Shown piece after piece: positions 1 to 5,660 of a stretch of DNA of 5,660 nt. Origin of the DNA: Oscillospiraceae bacterium (lineage in GTDB: Bacteria; Bacillota; Clostridia; Oscillospirales; Ruminococcaceae); the NCBI GenBank assembly GCA_014796735.1, contig JAAVIG010000081.1:1-5660 (forward strand), in the 5' to 3' direction. A program made the position numbers and the translations under genes. The notes under the pieces are model-generated. The model was given only the letters and a program-made list of their open reading frames with translations, was not told the DNA's origin and made no database searches. Position 1 is the stretch's first letter. Each line of letters opens with the position of its first letter.

Positions 1-1661
1 CGGACTCCCGTTTGAAATCGGGGCTTATTGCCGCGGCGGTTATCGCGGGGGGACAGCTTGCCATGTTTATTGTCTATGTGTGCAGTATGTATTCAAATTT
101 TGTGGGAAAATACGCCTTCGGCTGCTTTTTTTTTTTTTTTTTTATGCGCAAAAAAATGTACCTGAAATACGAAAAAACAGAGGATCCCAAAATAAACGAT
201 ATGCTGCAAAAATCCGTCACCGCCGCCGACATTATTTCCTATAACTCATTGTATAACATGGGAACTACGGTAATAGCGGCATTGGAGGTATTATCCTACG
301 GCGGAATACTGTCAATGCTCAATCCCATTCTGATAATAGTTATCGGCGTTCCGGCTGTGGCGAGGTATTATATCAACAGACATAAGATGATGTGGATATG
401 GAATATGGCGGACAACTGGCAGACCTTTGACCGACAGTTGAATTATATAACAAGCATAGGCACCGATTCAAATTTCAGCGCGGCAAAGGATATACGCATT
501 TTCGGTATGCAAAGATGGTTTGAAAAGGTATATAAACGTGTTTTCGGCAAGCGCTTGGACTGGTATGAGCAGCAGGACGAATGGTCTTACCGCCATGATA
601 TTCTGGGGCAAATCGTAGGCGCGGCGGGAAATATTGCCGCGGATATTTATGTTATCCTGTTGGTAATAAACGGGCAGATAGGAGCGGGAGATTTTGTACT
701 GTATTTTAACTCAATATTTATGCTGTCCGACTCCATAAGCCGCTGGTGCGACAAAATCAGCGGATTTCAGTGGCTGTCAAATAACATATCCTACACGCGG
801 GAATACTTAGACCTTGAGGATATTTCGGTCTCAAAACAAGGAAAACCGCTTCCCGAGGGAAAATGCGAAATAGAATTCCGAAATGTGAGCTACACCTATT
901 CGGGCGCGGAAAATCCCACTGTCAAAAATATCTCCTTTAAGCTTCACAAGGGCGAAAAATTAGCAATGGTAGGACTGAACGGCGCGGGCAAAACCACGCT
1001 TATCAAGCTTATGTGCGGCTTGTACGAACCGACAGAGGGTGAAATTCTCTTAAACGGAATTCCGATAAACGAATTTAACCGACTTGAATATTATAAGCTT
1101 TTCAGCACTGTTTTTCAGGATATAGGCGTACTCCCCGTTACAATAGCGGAAAATATCTCGGGAAGAACAACCGAGGAAACCGACCGCCAAAGGGTTTATG
1201 ACTGTATGAAAAAATCGGGAATTTATGACAAGGTAATGTCATTGCCCCAAAAGGAAAACACCCGACTTTGCAAAACGGTGTACGACGACGCCACCGAGCT
1301 TTCGGGGGGACAAATGCAGAAGTTAGCTCTTGCCAAAGCCCTGTACAAGGACGCGCCCATACTGCTTTTAGACGAACCGACGGCGGCTCTTGACCCGATA
1401 GCGGAACAGGAAATGTATTTAAGCTATTCAAATTTCGCAGATGAAAAGTCAAGCGTGTTTATTTCCCACCGTCTTGCCTCTACCCGCTTTTGCGACAGGA
1501 TAATACTTATAGCGGACGGTAAAATAGCCGAGGAAGGGACTCATTCGGAGCTTATGAGTAAGGGCGGCACATATGCGGAGCTGTTTAATATGCAAAGCAG
1601 CTATTATAAGGAAGAAAGTGAACGAAGAAAAAGGAAAGGAGGCGAGGAAAATGACCTTTAG
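1..1661 (+). CDS. ABC exporter half-transporter (permease-ATPase fusion), 5'-truncated by the window edge
   Basis: This is a membrane-embedded ABC exporter subunit with an N-terminal transmembrane domain and a C-terminal ATPase domain. The frame is open to the left edge (first full codon at 3). The TTG at 12 is only the first possible start and is unlikely to be real: aligned to the next gene, about 55 N-terminal residues including TM1 are missing. Counting from that TTG, hydrophobic segments lie near residues 4-28, 82-104, 106-121, 198-220 and 225-240. AKDIRIFGM (158-166) is typical of the cytoplasmic part of such exporters. The ATPase domain has Walker A GLNGAGKTT (321-329), Q-loop Q369, signature LSGGQ (430-434), Walker B ILLLDEP with D454 and E455, D-loop AALDP, and switch histidine H486 in ISHR, so it looks catalytically complete. 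Residues 39-44 are six phenylalanines from an 18-T run and are suspect. It probably pairs with the next gene product. The substrate is unknown; peptides or lipids are possible. Confidence 0.9.
   Translation, partial: DSRLKSGLIAAAVIAGGQLAMFIVYVCSMYSNFVGKYAFGCFFFFFFMRKKMYLKYEKTEDPKINDMLQKSVTAADIISYNSLYNMGTTVIAALEVLSYGGILSMLNPILIIVIGVPAVARYYINRHKMMWIWNMADNWQTFDRQLNYITSIGTDSNFSAAKDIRIFGMQRWFEKVYKRVFGKRLDWYEQQDEWSYRHDILGQIVGAAGNIAADIYVILLVINGQIGAGDFVLYFNSIFMLSDSISRWCDKISGFQWLSNNISYTREYLDLEDISVSKQGKPLPEGKCEIEFRNVSYTYSGAENPTVKNISFKLHKGEKLAMVGLNGAGKTTLIKLMCGLYEPTEGEILLNGIPINEFNRLEYYKLFSTVFQDIGVLPVTIAENISGRTTEETDRQRVYDCMKKSGIYDKVMSLPQKENTRLCKTVYDDATELSGGQMQKLALAKALYKDAPILLLDEPTAALDPIAEQEMYLSYSNFADEKSSVFISHRLASTRFCDRIILIADGKIAEEGTHSELMSKGGTYAELFNMQSSYYKEESERRKRKGGEENDL
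126..143 (+). repeat. 18-nt poly-T homopolymer inside the first ABC gene
   Basis: Eighteen consecutive T residues encode six Phe codons, immediately followed by ATG at 144. The length is a multiple of three, so the ABC reading frame is preserved on both sides. By ungapped alignment to the paralogous downstream gene, the phenylalanines replace residues 97-102 of that protein (NSRKAL), a region that normally carries a conserved Arg at the cytoplasmic end of TM2. One T fewer would give a TGA stop at 163-165, and one T more a TAA stop at 242-244. It is either a homopolymer or assembly error or a slippage-prone tract; the sequence alone cannot decide. Confidence 0.95.
1635..1642 (+). promoter_or_regulatory. 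Strong ribosome binding site of the second ABC gene
   Basis: AAAGGAGG lies 8 nt before the ATG at 1651, an ideal Shine-Dalgarno match and spacing. It sits inside the last codons of the first ABC gene and so encodes part of its charged C-terminal tail (RKRKGGEE). It decides the start of the second gene at 1651 rather than the upstream in-frame ATG at 1573, which has no such site. Confidence 0.9.
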
Positions 1662-3522
1662 GGAAAAAGTCCTTCTTATAAAGCGCAGCGTTAAAACCAC
1701 CAATGAGCTTGACAAGGGCAGAGTGGCGCGTATAATAGCGGAAAAAGTGCTTTACACGGTACAGAGCTTCTTTCATGTTTTTATTGTTTCAAATATAATA
1801 GACATGGTGGCAAGCTCAAAGCCTTGGGAGGAAACGCTGACTTTTACGGTAATTACGGGACTTCTGGAGCTGGTAATATTTATTGCGCTGCAATTCCTTA
1901 ACAGACGTGTCAATTCTCATAAATTCACCTATGATACAAACAGCCGCAAAGCACTTTGGGAAAAAATAATAAATATGGATTACGTCCATATCGAAAAACC
2001 CGACACATATATAATGCATAACCGCGCAATGCAGGGAATATCAAAAATGGAATGGTTTATTAACAACTTCCTTGAGTGCGCAATGGGACTTGTTTCGGTT
2101 ATCACGGGAGTAATTATTATAGCCCCTTTAGCGTTCAGGAGTACTCCCAACGTCTCGGAGCTCAGCGGCTTTATGAGATTTATAAGCGCACCCGAAGGAT
2201 TTCTGGCAACAGCGGCGTTAGTAGCGCTGATTGAAATAACAAGAGGACTTTACAACACCAAAAGGTCTTATAAATATATCTCCGAAATGAATAATAACAG
2301 GGATATTTTACAGCATACGAGAACCGCAAATTACTATATGGAAAATATCACCCGCAATTACCGAAACGGCAAGGATTGCCGTATTTACTCGGAGCAGGAG
2401 CTTATCCTGAACGAATACGACAGCAACGTAAACAACAGGATAAACGGATATAAAAAGGCTTTGGGACACATTTACGAGATAAATTTAGTAATAGGCTTTC
2501 TGATGATGGCCGCAAGCATTATAATATACAGCTTCGCGGCTGCCAGAGCGATAACGGGATTATTGACATTAGGTGAAATAGTCGGCTTTGTTATGTATTT
2601 TTCAAAAATAAAATTCGGAGTAAGCAATTTTACAAACGGAATCGGAAATATGTCGGTAGATATTGAGTTCGTTCAGAAGGCTATGGATTTTCTTGATATC
2701 CCCGACGAAAAATATCAAGGCACCATACCCACGGAAAAGCGAAACGACAACGAGTACGAATTTGAATTTAAACACGTCTGGTTTAAATATCCAAGTTCCG
2801 AGCAGTACACGTTAAAAGATGTTAACCTTAAATGGAAAATCGGGGAGAAAATGGCTCTTGTAGGAAAAAACGGCTGCGGTAAATCCACTCTTGTAAAACT
2901 TTTATGCCGACTTTATGACCCCACCGAGGGAGAGATTACCTTAAACGGCATTGACATTAAAAAGTATAAATATGAGGATTATATGGCACTATTTTCGGTG
3001 GTATTTCAGGATTCAAAGCTGTTTTCTTTCAGCATTGCCGAAAACGTGGCGGCAAGCGGTGAATATGAAGAGGAAAAAGTCAAGGACTGCGTTATCCGTG
3101 CGGGCTTGGGCGACAGGCTTTCGGAAATGGAAAACGGTATCGAAACCTGTCTTTACAAGGATTTCGACGAAAAGGGCGTGGAAATTTCCGGCGGTGAAGC
3201 GCAGAAGCTTTGTCTTGCCAGAGCCGTTTACAAGGGCGCTCCTTTTATAGTCCTTGACGAGCCTACCGCCGCTTTAGACCCAGTTTCCGAGCATGATATT
3301 TATACCAAATTCAACGGTATTGTGGGGACGAGAACCGCTATTTATATTTCACACCGTCTTTCATCATGTAAGTTCTGCGATGAAATAACGGTTATGAACG
3401 AAGGAACAATTGCCGAGAGAGGTTCTCATGAGGAGCTTATGGAAAAGAAAGGGATTTACAGTAAGCTGTGGAGCGCACAGGCGGAGTATTATAAGGATAC
3501 GGCGGGAGAGCTGTTTGCTTAA
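1651..3522 (+). CDS. ABC exporter half-transporter (permease-ATPase fusion), complete, 623 aa
   Basis: This is a full-length ABC exporter subunit paralogous to the preceding gene and probably its heterodimer partner. Six membrane segments can be placed near residues 25-52, 62-83, 138-162, 183-200, 276-300 and 302-318, with a cytoplasmic stretch GKDCRIY (240-246) matching the AKDIRIF region of the first subunit. The ATPase domain carries Walker A GKNGCGKST (405-413), Q-loop Q453, signature ISGGE (512-516, a mild variant of LSGGQ), Walker B FIVLDEP with D536 and E537, D-loop AALDP and switch histidine H568 in ISHR. All catalytic residues are present. Length is normal for the family (about 570-630). 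The ATG at 1651 is chosen because AAAGGAGG lies 8 nt upstream. The first 11 nt overlap the previous gene's end, implying translational coupling. Both NBDs share LDEPTAALDP and similar C-termini (QSSYYKE versus QAEYYKD), suggesting an old tandem duplication. The transported substrate is not evident. Confidence 0.95.
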   Translation: MTFREKVLLIKRSVKTTNELDKGRVARIIAEKVLYTVQSFFHVFIVSNIIDMVASSKPWEETLTFTVITGLLELVIFIALQFLNRRVNSHKFTYDTNSRKALWEKIINMDYVHIEKPDTYIMHNRAMQGISKMEWFINNFLECAMGLVSVITGVIIIAPLAFRSTPNVSELSGFMRFISAPEGFLATAALVALIEITRGLYNTKRSYKYISEMNNNRDILQHTRTANYYMENITRNYRNGKDCRIYSEQELILNEYDSNVNNRINGYKKALGHIYEINLVIGFLMMAASIIIYSFAAARAITGLLTLGEIVGFVMYFSKIKFGVSNFTNGIGNMSVDIEFVQKAMDFLDIPDEKYQGTIPTEKRNDNEYEFEFKHVWFKYPSSEQYTLKDVNLKWKIGEKMALVGKNGCGKSTLVKLLCRLYDPTEGEITLNGIDIKKYKYEDYMALFSVVFQDSKLFSFSIAENVAASGEYEEEKVKDCVIRAGLGDRLSEMENGIETCLYKDFDEKGVEISGGEAQKLCLARAVYKGAPFIVLDEPTAALDPVSEHDIYTKFNGIVGTRTAIYISHRLSSCKFCDEITVMNEGTIAERGSHEELMEKKGIYSKLWSAQAEYYKDTAGELFA

Positions 3523-3544
3523 TCTTTTTATAACAATAGATGTT

Positions 3545-3550
3545 GAGGTG
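3545..3550 (+). promoter_or_regulatory. Ribosome binding site deciding the start of the small membrane protein
   Basis: GAGGTG matches the anti-Shine-Dalgarno consensus AAGGAGGTG and ends 4 nt before the ATG at 3555. The earlier in-frame ATG at 3540 has only AT-rich sequence upstream, so 3555 is the better start, giving 116 rather than 121 residues. Confidence 0.7.
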
Positions 3551-3554
3551 TCAA

Positions 3555-3905
3555 ATGATACTGAATATCAAAAACAGTAAAAATTACCTTGAAAATAATC
3601 ACTATATAAATGTTCCCAGATGCAGTATTATCATAACCACCCTCTTCCACTTTTTTCTTTTAAATATAGGTATGGTATTATTGTACTACTATTTAGCACC
3701 TGCCGGCGGACTTATTATATCTTATGAGATATATTATATGGTAAGCTTTGTGCGTGTTTTATGGAAAAGATCGGGTTATTCGCAGGTCCTGTTTATAATA
3801 ATAATTGCTGTAAGCGTTGTTGTCGATTTTTTCTTGGCTTTTTTGGAAAGACGGTTAATATCGGAATTGTTTAATTATATCATCAGCGGTTTAGGAGGGT
3901 ATTGA
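3555..3905 (+). CDS. Small integral membrane protein of unknown function, 116 aa
   Basis: I do not recognise a family. A polar, Asn- and Lys-rich N-terminus (about residues 1-22) is followed by a clear hydrophobic segment at 24-47, a weaker, Tyr-rich possibly amphipathic or membrane segment at 50-70 ending in the basic WKRSG, and a strong hydrophobic segment at 75-97 ending in the charged LERR. The last 16 residues include an Ile/Leu-rich stretch ending GLGGY, encoded by the next gene's ribosome binding site. The gene begins 32 nt after the second ABC gene and stops 1 nt before the MutS-like gene, so it is expected to be co-translated with both. An inference worth testing is that it anchors the MutS-like ATPase to the membrane, since some MutS-related proteins carry membrane segments at their own N-terminus. 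It could instead be an accessory or immunity-type subunit of the exporter. The coding evidence is ribosome binding site, tight spacing and coherent hydropathy. Confidence 0.75.
   Translation: MILNIKNSKNYLENNHYINVPRCSIIITTLFHFFLLNIGMVLLYYYLAPAGGLIISYEIYYMVSFVRVLWKRSGYSQVLFIIIIAVSVVVDFFLAFLERRLISELFNYIISGLGGY
3893..3899 (+). promoter_or_regulatory. Strong ribosome binding site of the MutS-like gene
   Basis: AGGAGGG lies 7 nt before the ATG at 3907, inside the final codons of the small membrane protein gene. The site argues that the two reading frames are truly separate genes with coupled translation and not one gene broken by a frameshift. Confidence 0.9.
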
Positions 3906-3906
3906 A

Positions 3907-5451
3907 ATGAAAAACTTTAACTTTATCAGGGAATTGGGCATTGAAAAAATGGTAAAATTCAAGGAAAATTCATGGAACGGCAAGGATTACATAAATCTTG
4001 AAAATTTTCTGACCGATGACATAAATGTAATAAATTATCGTCTTGACGCACTTACCGATTTGCTGGAAAACAGAAAGCTGTATGAAGCGATGTCAGAGAT
4101 AGTACCGCAAATAGACAGCTTTAGGGAGATACGCTCTTTAAGCTCCGCTGCAAGTGACGAGCTTGACGATTTGTATTCGGTAAGAGATTTGCAGATTTAT
4201 CTTGACCTTGTGGATTACCTTTATGATAATCTCAATAAATTTACATTAAACTCGCAGCTTTTCGTCAATATAAGAGATGAAATAAATTCTGTATGCAAAA
4301 GCGAGGAATATGATAAGATAAAGAAAAGCCTGCCCGATAACGTTAAGCTTATCCAATCACTTAAAAGCGTAACAATAGGCGTTAATGTTGACCTTGCGCT
4401 TCACCCTGTGGAGGCCGGTATAATAAGCGTAAACGATCGGAATTATATGTCGGGCAATATAATTGATAAACTGCTGAGAGCGGATATAAGCACCGATTCA
4501 TTCACATGTGCAGCTCCTCTTTCCGTCACAACGGGAATAATGTCTAAAGATGAAAAGGATAGATATGAGTTCGCTGTAAATTCCGGACTGTATAAAATAT
4601 TAAAAAATTCTCTTCGCTCATGGAAGCCCGCCGTAAAATATTATTCTCAGTCAAAAATAAACTTTCTTATAGGCTATTACAGCGATCTTCGTTTTCTTAT
4701 TGCCGCCGCGGATTTTTTCTATAAGCTGAAAAATATGAATTACCCTGTTTGCCGTCCTAAGGCTTGCCCGATGGAAGAAAAGCGATGCACGATAAAACAG
4801 CTTTATAATCCCGAATACGTTTTGGAAATAGGTCATATGACATTAAATGATATTGATTTCGATAAGGACGGAATGATATACATTTTTACAGGTGCAAACG
4901 GAGGCGGCAAAACTCTTTTTGCAAAGTCTGCCGCGGTTTGTCAGGCATTGTTTCAGCTTGGGCTGTATGTTCCAGCCGAATATGCGGAAATGAGTCCATG
5001 CAGCGAGGTGCTGCTGCACTTTACTCAAAAAGATAATAATATAACAAAAAGCCGTTTTATGGACGAATGTGAAAGAATGAGCGCTTTGATGAAAAGCATA
5101 GATGATTACAGCGCGGTTTTTTGCGACGAATCTTTTTCCGGAACAAGTGCCGCAGAGGCTTCCGCAATAGCTTCTGAAGTTATAAAAGCAATGAGCGCCA
5201 AGGGCTGCCGCGGAATGTTTATTACTCATATACATGATCTGATCTCTCTGCCCGAAAAGCTTAATTCCTTAGATGTTTGTATTTCGCATATCGATAATCT
5301 GACGGTAGAGGTAGAAACACAAACAGGAAAACGTCTGTACAAAATATTGCGCGGTACGGCCGAGATGAACAGCAGGGCAGAGGATATTGCGAGAAAATAC
5401 GGGCTGGACTATGACAGCCTTATGGAAAATCACAAAAGTTCGGTCAAATAA
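3907..5451 (+). CDS. MutS-like ATPase (MutS core plus domain V), not a mismatch-repair MutS, 514 aa
   Basis: The C-terminal third is a MutS-type ABC ATPase. TLND (312-315) precedes Walker A GANGGGKT (329-336; canonical MutS has GPNMGGKS). YVPAEYAEM follows as in MutS (FVPA..AE), then SRFMDE (382-387, cf. STFMVE) and Walker B VFCDES with D407 and E408. The motif SFSGTSA (409-415) replaces GRGTST, and H441/H443 in THIHDL match THYHEL. The C-terminus (LRGTAEMNSRAEDIARKYGLD) resembles the end of MutS domain V. The N-terminus (about 30-62, ending NRKLYEAM) matches the start of the MutS core/lever region. LKSVTIGVNVD (152-162) is, from memory, typical of non-repair MutS-like proteins. There is no room for the mismatch-binding domain with its F-x-E motif (MutS is about 850-900 aa), nor a Smr nuclease as in MutS2, so a repair role is unlikely. 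It is the last gene of the exporter unit. Its function is unknown; it may be a membrane-associated ATPase working with the small upstream protein. Confidence 0.88.
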   Translation: MKNFNFIRELGIEKMVKFKENSWNGKDYINLENFLTDDINVINYRLDALTDLLENRKLYEAMSEIVPQIDSFREIRSLSSAASDELDDLYSVRDLQIYLDLVDYLYDNLNKFTLNSQLFVNIRDEINSVCKSEEYDKIKKSLPDNVKLIQSLKSVTIGVNVDLALHPVEAGIISVNDRNYMSGNIIDKLLRADISTDSFTCAAPLSVTTGIMSKDEKDRYEFAVNSGLYKILKNSLRSWKPAVKYYSQSKINFLIGYYSDLRFLIAAADFFYKLKNMNYPVCRPKACPMEEKRCTIKQLYNPEYVLEIGHMTLNDIDFDKDGMIYIFTGANGGGKTLFAKSAAVCQALFQLGLYVPAEYAEMSPCSEVLLHFTQKDNNITKSRFMDECERMSALMKSIDDYSAVFCDESFSGTSAAEASAIASEVIKAMSAKGCRGMFITHIHDLISLPEKLNSLDVCISHIDNLTVEVETQTGKRLYKILRGTAEMNSRAEDIARKYGLDYDSLMENHKSSVK

Positions 5452-5458
5452 AAAAAGC

Positions 5459-5480
5459 AATCAGTCATTATGATTTTTTT
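5459..5480 (+). terminator. Weak AT-rich hairpin with T-tract just after the MutS-like gene
   Basis: AATCA (5459-5463) can pair with TGATT (5471-5475) around a 7-nt loop, followed by TTTTT to 5480. The stem is only 5 bp with a single G-C pair, and an A-run sits just upstream. It may act as a weak or bidirectional termination or 3'-end element, but it is not convincing alone. Confidence 0.3.
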
Positions 5481-5538
5481 CTATTTTTATGTGAACATTC
5501 TCTAATTCATTGGTTATACTTAATTTTAATTTTATTTT

Positions 5539-5567
5539 TATCCGCTTTATTGGGCGGATATTTTTTT
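5539..5567 (+). terminator. Intrinsic (rho-independent) terminator of the exporter-MutS unit
   Basis: A perfect 7-bp stem, TATCCGC (5539-5545) with GCGGATA (5554-5560), encloses an 8-nt loop and is followed directly by seven T residues (5561-5567). It lies 87 nt after the stop codon of the MutS-like gene and is the first good terminator in the window, supporting transcription of the four genes as one unit. Confidence 0.85.
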
Positions 5568-5611
5568 ATGTTAAATAATATAACCAAACTATTGCCTGAC
5601 CTCTAAAAAAC

Positions 5612-5660
5612 TTTTCACCATTTTCCACAAAAAATTCCACATAAAATTCAACATTTTTTC
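5612..5660. repeat. Cluster of degenerate ~12-nt repeats with DnaA-box-like cores at the right edge
   Basis: TTTTCACCA (5612), TTTTCCACA (5621), AATTCCACA (5633) and AATTCAACA (5645) form a series; the last three start exactly 12 nt apart, and TTTTC at 5656-5660 may begin another copy cut by the edge. TTTTCCACA differs by one base from the DnaA box consensus TTATCCACA. The rest of the post-terminator stretch (5568-5611) is AT-rich with no gene or other site I can support. Whether this is part of an origin, another protein-binding array or low-complexity sequence cannot be told here. Confidence 0.4.

Noticed and set aside
12..14. TTG at 12 as the true start of the first ABC gene
   Set aside because: The frame is open to the window edge, there is no room to see a ribosome binding site, and the protein would lack TM1 and about 55 residues relative to its paralogue. 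It is treated as 5'-truncated.
1138..1452. 104-aa open frame on the minus strand
   Set aside because: It lies entirely antisense to the conserved ATPase domain of the first ABC gene (Walker B region included) and shows no family motif; it is a shadow frame.
1573..1650. Upstream in-frame ATG at 1573 for the second ABC gene
   Set aside because: It would add 26 residues overlapping the first gene without a good ribosome binding site; the ATG at 1651 has an ideal one.
2951..3250. 99-aa + strand frame inside the second ABC gene
   Set aside because: It overlaps the NBD between the Walker A and Walker B regions in another frame, with an Arg/Trp-rich composition typical of a shadow frame.
3523..3554. 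Promoter or terminator between the second ABC gene and the small membrane protein gene
   Set aside because: The gap is only 32 nt, with no hairpin and no recognisable -35/-10 pair; read-through from the ABC genes is the simpler view.
3540..3907. A frameshift splitting one membrane-MutS gene into two
   Set aside because: The second frame has a well-placed AGGAGGG and its own ATG right at the junction, which indicates two genuine coupled genes. The idea of a functional split remains as a finding.
4843..5235. 130-aa open frame on the minus strand
   Set aside because: It is antisense to the conserved ATPase domain of the MutS-like gene and its Cys/His-rich translation is a by-product of that coding sequence.
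5568..5606. 12-codon open frame starting at the ATG after the terminator
   Set aside because: It begins immediately at the end of the terminator T-tract with no ribosome binding site and is too short to support.
5589..5660. Short minus-strand open frame entering from the right edge and ending in TAG at 5589-5591
   Set aside because: Only about 23 residues are visible; they are low-complexity and arise from the repeat cluster. A convergent gene end is possible but cannot be supported without the flanking sequence.

Overview
The window most likely comes from a Gram-positive bacterium of the class Clostridia (Ruminococcus/Oscillospiraceae-like gut Firmicutes). This is inferred from AT-leaning but mixed codon use, strong AGGAGG-type ribosome binding sites, tightly packed co-directional genes, an intrinsic terminator with a T-tract, and ABC exporter proteins of a kind common in Firmicutes. 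No taxonomic marker gene is present, so the assignment is only moderate.

Layout, all on the + strand: (1) positions 1-1661, the 3' part of an ABC exporter half-transporter whose N-terminus lies off the left edge and which contains an 18-T run encoding six phenylalanines; (2) 1651-3522, a complete paralogous ABC exporter half-transporter whose start overlaps the end of the first; (3) 3555-3905, a small unrecognised membrane protein; (4) 3907-5451, a MutS-like ATPase that keeps the MutS core and ATPase domain but has no mismatch-recognition domain; (5) 5452-5660, a non-coding AT-rich tail with a weak hairpin, a good intrinsic terminator (5539-5567), and a cluster of about 12-nt repeats resembling DnaA boxes that runs off the right edge.

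The four genes look like one transcription unit. Genes 1 and 2 overlap by 11 nt, genes 2 and 3 are 32 nt apart with no terminator between them, and genes 3 and 4 are separated by a single nucleotide. The unit ends at the 5539-5567 terminator. Genes 1 and 2 most plausibly form a heterodimeric ABC exporter. Both nucleotide-binding domains keep all catalytic motifs, so both ATP sites may be active. The small membrane protein and the MutS-like ATPase are probably translationally coupled and may act together at the membrane. The exported substrate and the role of the MutS-like protein cannot be read from the sequence. No precursor peptide, maturation enzyme or regulator is visible, and anything upstream of the first exporter gene is outside the window.

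The points most worth following up are the 18-T run inside gene 1 (sequencing artefact or slippage-prone switch), the association of a MutS-like ATPase with an ABC exporter pair and a tiny membrane protein, and the repeat cluster at the right edge.
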